DNA from: a virus
Direction: 5' to 3' (one strand)
Length of the DNA: 43,051 nt
IMG/VR virus record: IMGVR_UViG_3300049259_000113
Span: 1-43,051 of that record
A program made the position numbers and the translations under genes. The notes beneath the pieces are model-generated. The model worked only from the letters and a program-made list of their open reading frames with translations, ran no database searches and was not told where the DNA came from. The first letter of the stretch is position 1. The number at the start of each line of letters is the position of its first letter. Shown here one piece after another: positions 14,355 to 20,781 of this stretch.

Positions 14355-14503
14355 GCCTTGTGAAGCGTGAACGCACTCTCTATGTCTCTATGTCTCTATG
14401 TCTCCGGCCTTAACCAAACCCCCCATCATAAGAAGGGTGTCGGTTGCAGAGACATTTTTAGTGGACGTCGTGCACGATCGTGAACGCACGAGAGGATTAG
14501 GTA
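14355..14503. repeat. Repeat-rich noncoding region, candidate replication origin
   Basis: Directly after the helicase gene come 3.5 tandem copies of TCTCTATG (14377-14404) and an inverted AGAGACAT copy (14448-14455). An 11-bp direct repeat CGTGAACGCAC flanks them at 14366-14376 and 14479-14489. Related GAGACAT/ATGTCTC words also lie inside the gene end (14161, 14170, 14245). Iterons of this kind typically bind an initiator. Not proven to be an origin. Confidence 0.6.
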
Positions 14504-14671
14504 ATGGCACAATCACCCCACCAATTAGCCCGTCGCCTTAGGAATAGGATCCACTATGCTCGGGCAATGTCTGACTTCTGGACTAATCGAGTAGAGGAAT
14601 TAGAAGAGGACTTAGCAGAACTCAACCTTCCTGAACCCATTGATTCACGGGAATGGAGAGGTGCGCGATAG
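14504..14671 (+). CDS. Small basic/acidic helical protein (55 aa)
   Basis: A short frame beginning MAQSPHQLARRLRNRIHYAR and continuing with an acidic heptad-like helix (RVEELEEDLAELNL), so likely a coiled coil or dimer. GAGAGGATTAGG precedes the ATG. First gene after the candidate origin. No family recognised. Confidence 0.65.
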   Translation: MAQSPHQLARRLRNRIHYARAMSDFWTNRVEELEEDLAELNLPEPIDSREWRGAR

Positions 14672-14782
14672 CTGGTTCCTCACCCATTTAGCCCATGCGG
14701 TCCTTGACTAGGTCCGGTATGCTGGAGGCATACCTTGAGTGTGAGAGTGCCGAGATGAGAGAGCCTTCCTCGTGAACCGCGA

Positions 14783-14791
14783 TGATAGACT
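14783..14791 (+). promoter_or_regulatory. Extended -10 promoter TGATAGACT
   Basis: Identical to the elements at 38641 and (minus strand) 3159-3167. It lies in a 137-bp stretch without a supported gene and starts about 25 nt upstream of the next ribosome site and ATG at 14809. Confidence 0.45.
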
Positions 14792-14808
14792 TATACCACG
14801 AGGGATTC

Positions 14809-14988
14809 ATGATTGGAGAAGCGATGGCGAGGGTAGTTCCGGGCGATAGGGAGTGGGAGAAGAAGGACGAGCACAGGCACGGCACTCGGGCAGTCACGGA
14901 AGGCAGAGCTGATTCCGACAAGGTCCAAGGTGCTGGCACAGTAGACGGAGTTCCAACGGGATGGACTCGACGGAGCGCGAGGAACTGA
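14809..14988 (+). CDS. Small charged hypothetical protein (59 aa)
   Basis: The ATG at 14809 is preferred over 14782 because GAGGG lies 5 nt upstream and the TGATAGACT promoter would remove the earlier ATG from the transcript. Polar, with EWEKKDEHRHGT in the middle and a basic C-terminus. Ends in a TGATG junction with the next gene. Function unknown. Confidence 0.55.
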   Translation: MIGEAMARVVPGDREWEKKDEHRHGTRAVTEGRADSDKVQGAGTVDGVPTGWTRRSARN

Positions 14989-15101
14989 TGGCTACTGACG
15001 AGACACCGCGCACTTGTCCGCATGGCAATCCCGTTACCGTGCATTGCAGCCAGTGTGACCATTGCCTAGCCTGTGAGAGAGAGGCAGCCAGCGATGGGTA
15101 A
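14988..15101 (+). CDS. Zinc-knuckle micro-protein (37 aa)
   Basis: A 37-residue frame with C10-P-H-G, C20, C23, C26 and C29 (TCPHGNP, HCSQCDHCLACE). That is enough ligands for one or two zinc ions in an otherwise tiny protein. It starts at TGATG with the previous stop and has AGGA upstream. Its end overlaps the next gene by 8 bp. Confidence 0.7.
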   Translation: MATDETPRTCPHGNPVTVHCSQCDHCLACEREAASDG

Positions 15102-15216
15102 CTGGACAGATGCCTATGAGAGGCTAAGAGATCTATCCGACTCTGGCGCTTCAATTGAGGAGATCGAAGAAGCTGCCGCTAAAGAACTGAACCAACTCCT
15201 TGACGGTGAGGAGTAA
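15094..15216 (+). CDS. Acidic helical micro-protein (40 aa)
   Basis: Sequence starts MGNWTDAYERLRDLSDSG and then has an acidic helix (IEEIEEAAAKELNQLL). The start lies inside the previous gene. It ends in TAATG, shared with the next gene's ATG. No family recognised. Confidence 0.65.
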   Translation: MGNWTDAYERLRDLSDSGASIEEIEEAAAKELNQLLDGEE

Positions 15217-15368
15217 TGGCTAAGCAACAGCAATGGACTCACGGGCAATGGGCACAAACATGGGAGAATGCCCGTAATCAATGCATGGCTCGAGATGACG
15301 AGGATGGGGCGGAATACACGGAGTTCCTCAGGATTCAGAATCAGAAGGCAGAGGATCGTGAAAGATAG
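15216..15368 (+). CDS. Small hypothetical protein (50 aa)
   Basis: Begins MAKQQQWTHGQWAQTWENAR and continues as one long charged helix (FLRIQNQKAEDRER). Initiated at a TAATG junction, with GGTGAGGAG just upstream acting as ribosome site. Overlaps the following GTG-start gene by 11 bp. Confidence 0.65.
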   Translation: MAKQQQWTHGQWAQTWENARNQCMARDDEDGAEYTEFLRIQNQKAEDRER

Positions 15369-15504
15369 GGCGACCGGAGAGAAGGTAGAACTGGTAGAGG
15401 CATACATCGCCAGTTCTCATGCCCTTATCCGAGATAGTGACGGAGAGACCCGAGTGGTTAGACTCGATACGATTGGACCGGACAATGACTTGTCAGCTAG
15501 GTAA
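15358..15504 (+). CDS. Small hypothetical protein (48 aa)
   Basis: GTG start at 15358 preceded by GCAGAGG. The open frame extends further upstream but that part overlaps the previous gene. Looks beta-rich: VKDRATGEKVELVEAYIASS, then RDSDGETRVVRLDTIG. Overlaps the next gene by 20 bp. Confidence 0.55.
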   Translation: MKDRATGEKVELVEAYIASSHALIRDSDGETRVVRLDTIGPDNDLSAR

Positions 15505-15664
15505 TGGGCAGTGCAGTCATAGGCTCCTAAACTTTGGCCGCTGCTTTGACCTAGCCACAACTAGCCGGGCAATCGTATCCCCTGACCACAAGGTTATCTA
15601 TGATGTGCCGCTATGCCAAGACCACGCCGACGATTACGATCTCACCAACGGACATCAGGAATAG
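15485..15664 (+). CDS. Cys/His metal-binding small protein (59 aa)
   Basis: ATG at 15485 gives MTCQLGNGQCSHRLLNFG, then RCFDLA and VPLCQDHADDY. The spacing of C3, C10, H12, C20, C47 and H50 suggests a zinc site. The ribosome site is weak (GGACCGGAC). No family recognised. Confidence 0.6.
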   Translation: MTCQLGNGQCSHRLLNFGRCFDLATTSRAIVSPDHKVIYDVPLCQDHADDYDLTNGHQE

Positions 15665-15674
15665 GAGAAATACA

Positions 15675-15740
15675 ATGGCTGGACCTGACGACGGGATGGA
15701 CATGGAAGAGGACGAGACAATCTGGATCGAAGTGCCATGA
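15675..15740 (+). CDS. Acidic micro-peptide (21 aa)
   Basis: A 21-residue frame, MAGPDDGMDMEEDETIWIEV plus Pro, with AGGAG 9 nt upstream and an ATGA overlap with the membrane protein that follows. It may be a real peptide or mainly a translational lead-in for the downstream gene. Confidence 0.5.
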   Translation: MAGPDDGMDMEEDETIWIEVP

Positions 15741-15889
15741 TTGTTATTCCATTCCTCGCCTTCATCGTCCTCATGGCAATGGCGGTGAGCAAGGGCATTC
15801 TCTACGGGCCGGCGATGTGGCTTGTCTGCGCCGCTATTGTCGGGTATGCAATCTTTGGACCCACTCATATCCGCCGAAGAAGGAGGTAG
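15737..15889 (+). CDS. Two-helix membrane micro-protein (50 aa)
   Basis: Two hydrophobic segments, MIVIPFLAFIVLMAMAV and PAMWLVCAAIVGYAIFG, separated by a short SKGILYG turn, with a basic tail of five Arg residues. Starts in ATGA with the preceding stop. The AGG AGG codons of its tail double as the ribosome site for the next gene. Function unknown. Confidence 0.68.
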   Translation: MIVIPFLAFIVLMAMAVSKGILYGPAMWLVCAAIVGYAIFGPTHIRRRRR

Positions 15890-15892
15890 TGA

Positions 15893-16009
15893 ATGGTAGA
15901 CTCGTCTCGCGATGAAAGATGGCACAGGTTGCCAGATGACTTCTACGAAACGGAGGAAGAGGATGGGCCTATTCAGAAAGTCGGAGAAGGAGAAGTGGGC
16001 AGCGGCTAA
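15893..16009 (+). CDS. Acidic micro-protein (38 aa)
   Basis: ATG six bases after a perfect AGGAGG. Sequence MVDSSRDERWHRLPDDFYET, followed by EEEDGPIQKV and a Gly-rich end. Its first codons contain TGGTAGACT (15894-15902), which may also serve as an extended -10 for downstream genes. Confidence 0.58.
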   Translation: MVDSSRDERWHRLPDDFYETEEEDGPIQKVGEGEVGSG

Positions 16010-16121
16010 GCTTGACTCCACTCGCAACGCTAAGGCCGGGCGAGGAATGACTGCCGAGCAGATCGTAGCCGCCCAGACCAAGCACTCCGACGCCAAGAAT
16101 AAGAGGCGGTACGGCAAGTGA
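15963..16121 (+). CDS. Small basic protein with MGLF N-terminus (52 aa)
   Basis: ATG at 15963 is preferred over 15912 because GGAGGAAGAGG directly precedes it. Begins MGLFRKSEKEKWAAAKLD and is Lys/Arg-rich and helical throughout, ending KNKRRYGK. The MGLF start is shared with the protein at 16549. It ends in GTGA with the next gene. Confidence 0.62.
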   Translation: MGLFRKSEKEKWAAAKLDSTRNAKAGRGMTAEQIVAAQTKHSDAKNKRRYGK

Positions 16122-16378
16122 GTGACCAGAACTGGGTTCCGGTTAAGCCTCAGCACTGGATTCCTTGGTACGACGAGGATCTCATTCACTGGGGTTTCGT
16201 CAACGTCGACCACATTATCCACATCTGGACGGCAAAGGATACAAAGAATCCTATCCCTCAGGCAAGGGCTCTCTGGAGTGTGTATGCCGCTACTCCACGG
16301 AGCACGGTGATTGTGGCCTATGGCAATCCTGACAGAGAGACCGCGCTGAAACGTACGGCCCAGATACTGAATGGGTAG
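16118..16378 (+). CDS. Aromatic-rich small protein (86 aa)
   Basis: GTG start in a GTGA overlap. Sequence is Trp/His-rich (VSDQNWVPVKPQHWIPWYDE, then HWGFVNVDHIIHIW) and ends with a predicted alpha/beta unit (STVIVAYGNPDRETALKRTA). No named family. Confidence 0.68.
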   Translation: MSDQNWVPVKPQHWIPWYDEDLIHWGFVNVDHIIHIWTAKDTKNPIPQARALWSVYAATPRSTVIVAYGNPDRETALKRTAQILNG

Positions 16379-16445
16379 TATCGCGGTGTTTGCCATTGCC
16401 GCGGTGATCTCATTCACAGGAACACCAGCATGGAAAGGAGGATTC

Positions 16446-16535
16446 ATGGCTAACGAGGGCCAAATCGATACGCCCATCGAAGACGTCCTGATCGAAGTTG
16501 AATGGCAGGGAATGGTCGAGGCAGGCAACAAGTGA
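16446..16535 (+). CDS. Acidic micro-peptide (29 aa)
   Basis: ATG 5 nt after AAAGGAGG, the strongest ribosome site in this stretch. Product MANEGQIDTPIEDVLIEVEW plus a short tail. The same frame is open upstream to 16371 with a hydrophobic N-terminus but lacks a ribosome site there. Confidence 0.52.
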   Translation: MANEGQIDTPIEDVLIEVEWQGMVEAGNK

Positions 16536-16548
16536 TAGGTGGAGAGGC

Positions 16549-16845
16549 ATGGGACTATTCAGCGGGAAAAGTAATACGAGCTGGGAAACTGAGTTTGATC
16601 GACGAGCGGCTGACCCTAAAGCACCGAAGGACAGAATGACCAACTGGCGGGTCGGTGGGTCGGAGACTCGGGTTGCTGATGATGACGGCGTTATGCGTCG
16701 TCGCAATGGTGCCGTATGTTGTGGCTGTGGTAAAGGTCGTCACGGTGATTCAGCTGACCCAGAGAATGTGGACTTGGATAAGCCCAACTTCAGTTCTCAT
16801 CACCATGAGGAAGAAACGCCTCGACGTTTCCTCGGCCTCTTCTGA
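16549..16845 (+). CDS. Zinc-motif hypothetical protein with MGLF N-terminus (98 aa)
   Basis: Start set by GGAGAGGC before ATG at 16549. Begins MGLFSGKSNTSWETEFDRRA, has a compact CCGCGKGRHGD motif in the middle and ends TPRRFLGLF. Polar and probably soluble. A second open frame with a hydrophobic stretch overlaps its 3' half. No family recognised. Confidence 0.65.
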   Translation: MGLFSGKSNTSWETEFDRRAADPKAPKDRMTNWRVGGSETRVADDDGVMRRRNGAVCCGCGKGRHGDSADPENVDLDKPNFSSHHHEEETPRRFLGLF

Positions 16846-16863
16846 ATCCATTCGGCTCGGTCG

Positions 16864-16872
16864 TGATAGTGT
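16864..16872 (+). promoter_or_regulatory. Extended -10 promoter TGATAGTGT
   Basis: Identical to the elements at 12325 and 20302. It lies in the gap after the 98-aa gene, upstream of a 29-codon frame and the 188-aa gene. Confidence 0.42.
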
Positions 16873-16901
16873 TTACCTAGAGCGGAAGAGGTGAGTCCGA
16901 T

Positions 16902-16991
16902 GTGAACGTTGCTGTGGCTCAGGCAAACCATAGGGGTGTACTCCGGTGGCTGTGGGTGTTGATTCCCTGCAGCCACTGGTTCATGAAATGA
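16902..16991 (+). CDS. Hydrophobic micro-peptide (29 aa), tentative
   Basis: A GTG-initiated 29-codon frame, VNVAVAQANHRGVLRWLWVL then IPCSHWFMK, following a TGATAGTGT promoter. The ribosome site (GGTGAG) is weak. Could be a short membrane-active or leader peptide; equally could be chance. Confidence 0.3.
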   Translation: MNVAVAQANHRGVLRWLWVLIPCSHWFMK

Positions 16992-17016
16992 CGCGGAGAG
17001 GGAGAGTAGACTAGCC

Positions 17017-17583
17017 ATGAGTGATGACAACGCCCCAGCTTCAGGAGGAAATGTGAACTGGAATGAGCCGATAAATTACATGGAAGCGGCAGCCAAGGCA
17101 AGGGCTGAGCATGGAGATCCTGCGGAGGTCTCGCAAACCTACGGATTCATTGACGTGGTGACTCGCACTAACCTAGTGGAGTTCTCCATCCGCCACGATG
17201 GGCTGGTCGTCTGGCTGAATGTCAATGGCGTTTGTGTCGCCCGCATCCAGAACGTCGATTCTCTCACCCTCACAGATGCCCGTCCAAAGAACTACGATCC
17301 CAAGGTATTCGGCGAGTACCTAGAGAGGATAGTCCCTCTGCAAGAAACGCCTTCTGGCTTGACCGTTGAAGAATGGGATGCAGAGGTAAAGAAGTCAGCC
17401 GCTAAACTCCGCGAAACTCTAGGGCGGATCAAGGTTAAGCTAGAATGCACCTGTGACCTAGAAACCAATCAACTCACGACGGGGGACCTCACTTGTCCTC
17501 TACATGGTGACGACCATCGAGCTGCACTGCGGCGAGTCGAGAAGGACGCTCAGGGCGACGCAGGCGAGCCGAGCGCTGAGTGA
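17017..17583 (+). CDS. Hypothetical protein (188 aa)
   Basis: The largest protein between the replication helicase and the membrane gene. A TAGACT box ends 4 nt before the ATG, a purine-rich GGAGAGGGAGAG lies just upstream, and translation could use either. The N-terminal part is beta-rich (FIDVVTRTNLVEFSIRHDG). The C-terminal part has CTCD...CPLHGD, a possible zinc site. It ends in a GTGATG junction. Confidence 0.75.
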   Translation: MSDDNAPASGGNVNWNEPINYMEAAAKARAEHGDPAEVSQTYGFIDVVTRTNLVEFSIRHDGLVVWLNVNGVCVARIQNVDSLTLTDARPKNYDPKVFGEYLERIVPLQETPSGLTVEEWDAEVKKSAAKLRETLGRIKVKLECTCDLETNQLTTGDLTCPLHGDDHRAALRRVEKDAQGDAGEPSAE

Positions 17584-17936
17584 TGCGTGTTCGTGCTGCT
17601 AAACGTGACTCGGATCGCCTGAGAAGCTCTCAGGACGAGGGAGCGTGCGCCGGCAAGAGTCTGCGCCAGATGTTAGAGGCCGAGCTACAGCGCACCCTGA
17701 TTAAGTATCTCCGGGCAAAGGAAGCCTCTGCCGAGGAGGGTACTTCAGAATTCGACGATCTTCTATTCCAGGAAGAGAATCTGAAGGGACAGATCAAGGC
17801 CTACTCCCATAGCCTGCTCATTGTGATTGCTCCCTACAATCGCGGCGATGAGAAGGCACGAAAGGCGATAGTCTCCGAGGCAATGGCCAAGGCAAAGCAT
17901 ATGGAACGAGTATTCAACGAGAGGAAAAAGAAGTGA
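17583..17936 (+). CDS. Conserved-looking helical protein (117 aa)
   Basis: Predicted almost entirely alpha-helical and highly charged (LRQMLEAELQRTLIKYL, FQEENLKGQIKAYSHSLL, AMAKAKHMERVFNERKKK). The pattern resembles a widespread actinophage hypothetical family that ends in a basic helix. Starts in TGATG; ends in GTGA with the next gene. Confidence 0.72.
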   Translation: MRVRAAKRDSDRLRSSQDEGACAGKSLRQMLEAELQRTLIKYLRAKEASAEEGTSEFDDLLFQEENLKGQIKAYSHSLLIVIAPYNRGDEKARKAIVSEAMAKAKHMERVFNERKKK

Positions 17937-18145
17937 GGGAGATAAAGGAAAGGCCGCCGAAGACGGAGTTTGTGATCGCAGCGGACGGGCATGAGTGGCT
18001 GAGAACCATGTGCCGCTATGACACCTGCCATTTTCACGTCATGCAGAAGCTCGGACAACCGGGCGATAAGCCGCCTCCTGCTGGCCTATGGATTCACTGG
18101 TGCTGGGAGCGCGATGCCTTTGTTATCTGGGATGGGCGCGGATGA
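17933..18145 (+). CDS. Small hypothetical protein (70 aa)
   Basis: GTG start in GTGA overlap. Contains MCRYDTCHFHVMQ, a Cys/His cluster that may bind metal, and an aromatic C-terminus (LWIHWCWERDAFVIWDG). Ends in an ATGA overlap with the DUF4031 gene. Confidence 0.65.
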   Translation: MREIKERPPKTEFVIAADGHEWLRTMCRYDTCHFHVMQKLGQPGDKPPPAGLWIHWCWERDAFVIWDGRG

Positions 18146-18522
18146 CCGTTTATGTGGATGAGGCTGCAATAGGTGCGGCAGTGCACAATGCCATTACTGG
18201 ACGTACGGTGCGCGGTGTTTGGTACCATATGTTCTCGGATCGCCTTAATCCACGAGAGCTGCATGAAATGGCAGAGGCTATTGGCCTACGTCGCGCTTAT
18301 TTCCAGCGTAGCGTATATGCCGGTGGAAGGTATATGGGTAAGATAAACTATGCCCATGATCACTACGATGTCACGCGATCCAAGAGAGCGGAGGCTATTA
18401 GGCTGGGCGCAGAACCAGTAAGCATGAGCCGTGCAGTAGAGATCTGGCAGGATAAACGACAGCGTGAATGGGCAGCGAGAGAGGCAGCTAATGAAAGCGA
18501 ACATGCCGCAGGTGGTAACTGA
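18142..18522 (+). CDS. DUF4031 domain protein (126 aa)
   Basis: The DUF4031 pattern is clear: MTVYVDEAAIG at the start, then HMFSDRLNPRELHEMAEAIG, RRAYFQR, a HYDVTRSKRAEAIRLGA segment and a trailing helix. The family is common in actinobacteria and their phages and its biochemistry is not established. The N-terminal 'xVYVD' plus conserved His residues look enzyme-like. The start at 18142 forms ATGA with the upstream stop. Confidence 0.82.
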   Translation: MTVYVDEAAIGAAVHNAITGRTVRGVWYHMFSDRLNPRELHEMAEAIGLRRAYFQRSVYAGGRYMGKINYAHDHYDVTRSKRAEAIRLGAEPVSMSRAVEIWQDKRQREWAAREAANESEHAAGGN

Positions 18523-18712
18523 TGGAACGGTAGAAGGAACTCAGGTGGTGATTGACGGAGTGGATGTCTATCCGTTCTGCACGTCATTTGTGATGGACTT
18601 TCCCATGGGTAGTCGGCTTGGGACAGTGACCATTACCTTTCCAGCAACGGCCGATATGCTTCCGACACCACGCCACATTGGTGGGGCTCAGAGATTGGAG
18701 CTGCGGGGATGA
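18491..18712 (+). CDS. Small beta-rich hypothetical protein (73 aa)
   Basis: ATG at 18491, with GAGAGAGGCAGC upstream, yields MKANMPQVVTDGTVEGTQVV and then beta strands (FVMDFPMGSRLGTVTITFPA). No known motif. Overlaps the end of the DUF4031 gene by 32 bp and the next gene by 4 bp (ATGA). Confidence 0.62.
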   Translation: MKANMPQVVTDGTVEGTQVVIDGVDVYPFCTSFVMDFPMGSRLGTVTITFPATADMLPTPRHIGGAQRLELRG

Positions 18713-18951
18713 ATCGACCGGAGAAGATGATTGCCTACGGAGCAGTATGCTCCTGGTGGGATTCAAAGGACAAGGTAGGTCAACTCCCTAGTGGGTTGCC
18801 CTGCTGTCCTCACTGCGGGCTCGTCCTCTATGAGATGGAGGAGACGCGCTGGTGGGCTAGTGTCGACGACTATTCTCAAAAGGTGAAGGGCTATCGAGAG
18901 CTGATCGAGGCAGACCGCGGGAAATGTAACATGGTCGGAGTAGGGCGATGA
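18709..18951 (+). CDS. Zinc-knuckle small protein (80 aa)
   Basis: Contains LPCCPHCGLVLYEME, a rubredoxin-like C-x2-C knuckle, and two Trp-rich stretches (CSWWDSKD, TRWWASVDD). Starts and ends in ATGA overlaps. Similar small 'W...CPHCGxxL' proteins are frequent in actinophages; no function known. Confidence 0.7.
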   Translation: MNRPEKMIAYGAVCSWWDSKDKVGQLPSGLPCCPHCGLVLYEMEETRWWASVDDYSQKVKGYRELIEADRGKCNMVGVGR

Positions 18952-19601
18952 GTTGGATAGTGGATTATCTGATCGCTCCCATGGCTGGCATAATGATGCT
19001 GGCCTTTGCGATGCTCGTCACCGTGTGGTATCTGGCTATCTGCATGGGAAAGGACGAGAGATTCAGTCGCCATGCTCTGGGCGTAACGTGCACGGTCTTT
19101 CAGATAGGCCATTTGATCGAGCACACCATTCAGCTCGGAGCATGGGGGATAGCGCCCGAGAATGGAATGCCATGGATGAGTCCCGTCGCTTACGTAGGTG
19201 AGAAGGGCCTCGCCATCATCGGGCGACATCCAGGCAATATGGCAGTAGGCATGGAGATGTTGCATTTCATTGGCAACTGGATATTCCTGATTGGGCTTAT
19301 GACATGGGCAAGCCAATTTTCTCATCCGTGGCTTACCTTTGCTGTACGCCTGCAATCCCTTCACGTCCTTGAGCACGTAGCTTTGACGCTGACCGTATTC
19401 ATTCATGGATCGCCGATAGGGCTGAGCACTTTGTTTGGCTATGCGGCGACTCTGCCATGGACATTCTTCAGTGATGGCGGCTATCGAATCTGGTTCCACT
19501 TCCTTGCAAACGCCGTTGCCACAATCGCCACAGTGGGGGCGTTGGCTTACTGGCGTAGAGCGCCCGCACCGGAGGTATCTTATGAGCCGATTCATGCGTA
19601 A
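18948..19601 (+). CDS. Multi-pass His-rich membrane protein (217 aa)
   Basis: Five or six hydrophobic helices with histidines inside or at their edges: H55-x2-E-H59 (FQIGHLIEHTIQ), H106, H139-x2-E-H143 (LQSLHVLEHVAL), H153 and H184 (WFHFLAN). The repeated HxxEH pattern suggests an internal duplication and a metal or heme site in the membrane. I cannot name the family. It starts in an ATGA overlap, and a lipoprotein gene overlaps its 3' end by 20 bp, so the two may act together in the envelope. Confidence 0.75.
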   Translation: MSWIVDYLIAPMAGIMMLAFAMLVTVWYLAICMGKDERFSRHALGVTCTVFQIGHLIEHTIQLGAWGIAPENGMPWMSPVAYVGEKGLAIIGRHPGNMAVGMEMLHFIGNWIFLIGLMTWASQFSHPWLTFAVRLQSLHVLEHVALTLTVFIHGSPIGLSTLFGYAATLPWTFFSDGGYRIWFHFLANAVATIATVGALAYWRRAPAPEVSYEPIHA

Positions 19602-19965
19602 TAGTGTCGGGCTCTCTGTTCTGCTATTATGCACCCTTGTGGTAGCGGGATGTGACTACGGACAGCCAGCTCAGCCATTGCCGCCTACTAATGTCACGGT
19701 CAATATTCCGCCTTCACAGCCTGTCGATACGTCAGGGCTATGGGTTCTACTTGGAGGATTTATCATCGGTTGCTTTGTTCTCCTTATCCTCTCGGTCTTG
19801 GGCTGGACCTTGTGGGGAACGGAGAAGAAGCAGCGTAAGGATATGGAGAGGTATGTCCAGGCATTAACGGGGGAGGCCGTCGAAGTAATTCGGATCGAGG
19901 CCAGTCGTGGACCACAACCCTACGTTCATCGAGCCCAACTTACCGCGCCGCCCCAAGCTCGATGA
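19582..19965 (+). CDS. Lipoprotein with transmembrane anchor (127 aa)
   Basis: Start at 19582 has GGAGG 7 nt upstream. A signal peptide ends in lipobox LVVAGC (Cys24), a Pro-rich linker follows (QPAQPLPPTNVTVNIPP), then one membrane helix (about 51-75) and a charged C-terminal tail. Surface lipoproteins in phages sometimes block superinfection; that is only a suggestion here. Co-transcribed with the His-rich membrane protein. Confidence 0.72.
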   Translation: MSRFMRNSVGLSVLLLCTLVVAGCDYGQPAQPLPPTNVTVNIPPSQPVDTSGLWVLLGGFIIGCFVLLILSVLGWTLWGTEKKQRKDMERYVQALTGEAVEVIRIEASRGPQPYVHRAQLTAPPQAR

Positions 19966-20098
19966 GCATCCTATTAGAGGGGTCAAGTGTGAATTATGTG
20001 AGGGAGGTAAACCTTTCATCTGGGAATGGTGGGATAAGAAGGCTCAGGAGATAGTGCTGGCTCATAGCGAATGTTGGACAAGGAGAGAGGACAGATGA
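19907..20098 (+). CDS. Small zinc-motif protein (63 aa)
   Basis: GTG start at 19907 is provisional, since it overlaps the lipoprotein tail by 59 bp. The core is GVKCELCEGG...HSECW, a four-ligand C-x2-C...H-x2-C zinc site typical of small phage proteins. Ends in ATGA with a similar protein downstream. Confidence 0.6.
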   Translation: MDHNPTFIEPNLPRRPKLDEHPIRGVKCELCEGGKPFIWEWWDKKAQEIVLAHSECWTRREDR

Positions 20099-20304
20099 GA
20101 AAGTCTAGGATACGACTACACTTTCAGGCTTGGAAGGCGGGAGTTCATCTCGTCCTCTTCTGGGATAGGACTCGTGAGTTTCCATGCATTGAATGCGGTG
20201 AGCTGACGCCTTTCCTTCTCAACTCAGATGTGGCTATTCATCCACAATGTTACAGGAGATGGCAGATAGGCCGATATGATCGTCAGCGTCAAGACCTAGC
20301 GTGA
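20095..20304 (+). CDS. Small zinc-motif protein (69 aa)
   Basis: Contains CIECGELTPFLLNSD and HPQCYRRW, the same C-x2-C...H-x2-C layout as the preceding gene, so the two may derive from a duplication. Basic N-terminus (MRKSRIRLHFQAWKAG). Starts in ATGA overlap. Confidence 0.68.
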   Translation: MRKSRIRLHFQAWKAGVHLVLFWDRTREFPCIECGELTPFLLNSDVAIHPQCYRRWQIGRYDRQRQDLA

Positions 20305-20310
20305 TAGTGT
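20302..20310 (+). promoter_or_regulatory. Extended -10 promoter TGATAGTGT
   Basis: The hexamer TAGTGT ends 6 nt before the terminase small-subunit ATG (20317), with no ribosome site between. This predicts a leaderless start for the late/packaging operon. Confidence 0.55.
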
Positions 20311-20316
20311 ACTGAC

Positions 20317-20775
20317 ATGCCACCTCGTCGGAAGAGCAACTTCGGGGATACTCAGCGGCATATCCTGATTAGGGAGCGTACCGCTAAGGCATTGAAGATG
20401 AGGCGAGCCGGCTATACACCTGCTCAGATTGCACGACGTCTTCCTGAGTACAACACTGAGAAGCAGGTAAGGGTTGATCTGCGGAAAGCGTTGCAGGAGA
20501 TGATTCAAGAGCCAGCGCAAGAATTGCTGGCCCTGCAATACCACCGATTCGAAGCGCTTATCCTTTCCATCTGGCGAGAAGCATTGGCCGGGGATTATCA
20601 AGCGCACGATCGGATTCTTAAGTTGATCGAGGGCGAGAATAGACTACTTCGCCTTGGTCAAGGTACTATCGGGGAGGACAACCACTCGGATGTCGAACGC
20701 TGGTTGGCTGGACTAATAGGGCAAGTCGCAGAGTCTACCAGCGACGATATAGAAGATGACGCCTATGAGGAGTAA
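20317..20775 (+). CDS. Terminase small subunit, putative (152 aa)
   Basis: The N-terminal part carries a helix-turn-helix (RRAGYTPAQIARRLPEYNTE) and the rest is helical (YHRFEALILSIWREALAGDY). This architecture is typical of small terminase/DNA-recognition subunits. It lies three genes upstream of the large subunit, at the head of the structural operon. Start probably leaderless. Confidence 0.7.
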   Translation: MPPRRKSNFGDTQRHILIRERTAKALKMRRAGYTPAQIARRLPEYNTEKQVRVDLRKALQEMIQEPAQELLALQYHRFEALILSIWREALAGDYQAHDRILKLIEGENRLLRLGQGTIGEDNHSDVERWLAGLIGQVAESTSDDIEDDAYEE

Positions 20776-20781
20776 ATCCAG

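Noticed and set aside
14377-14404. CRISPR-like array
   Set aside because: The 8-bp units are directly adjacent with no spacers; this is an iteron-like tandem repeat.
14662-14770. Very short frames (16 aa from GTG 14662; 18 aa from ATG 14717)
   Set aside because: Too short and without clear ribosome sites; could be leader peptides but nothing supports them.
15611-16531. A 306-codon open frame on the minus strand
   Set aside because: It lies antisense to at least seven plus-strand small genes with ribosome sites and tight stop/start overlaps. Its Ser/Pro/Arg/His-rich composition and lack of a motif fit a shadow frame.
18891-19634. A 247-codon minus-strand frame
   Set aside because: Fully antisense to the multi-pass membrane protein, whose hydrophobic pattern, start and overlaps are convincing. 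The antisense product has no recognisable feature.
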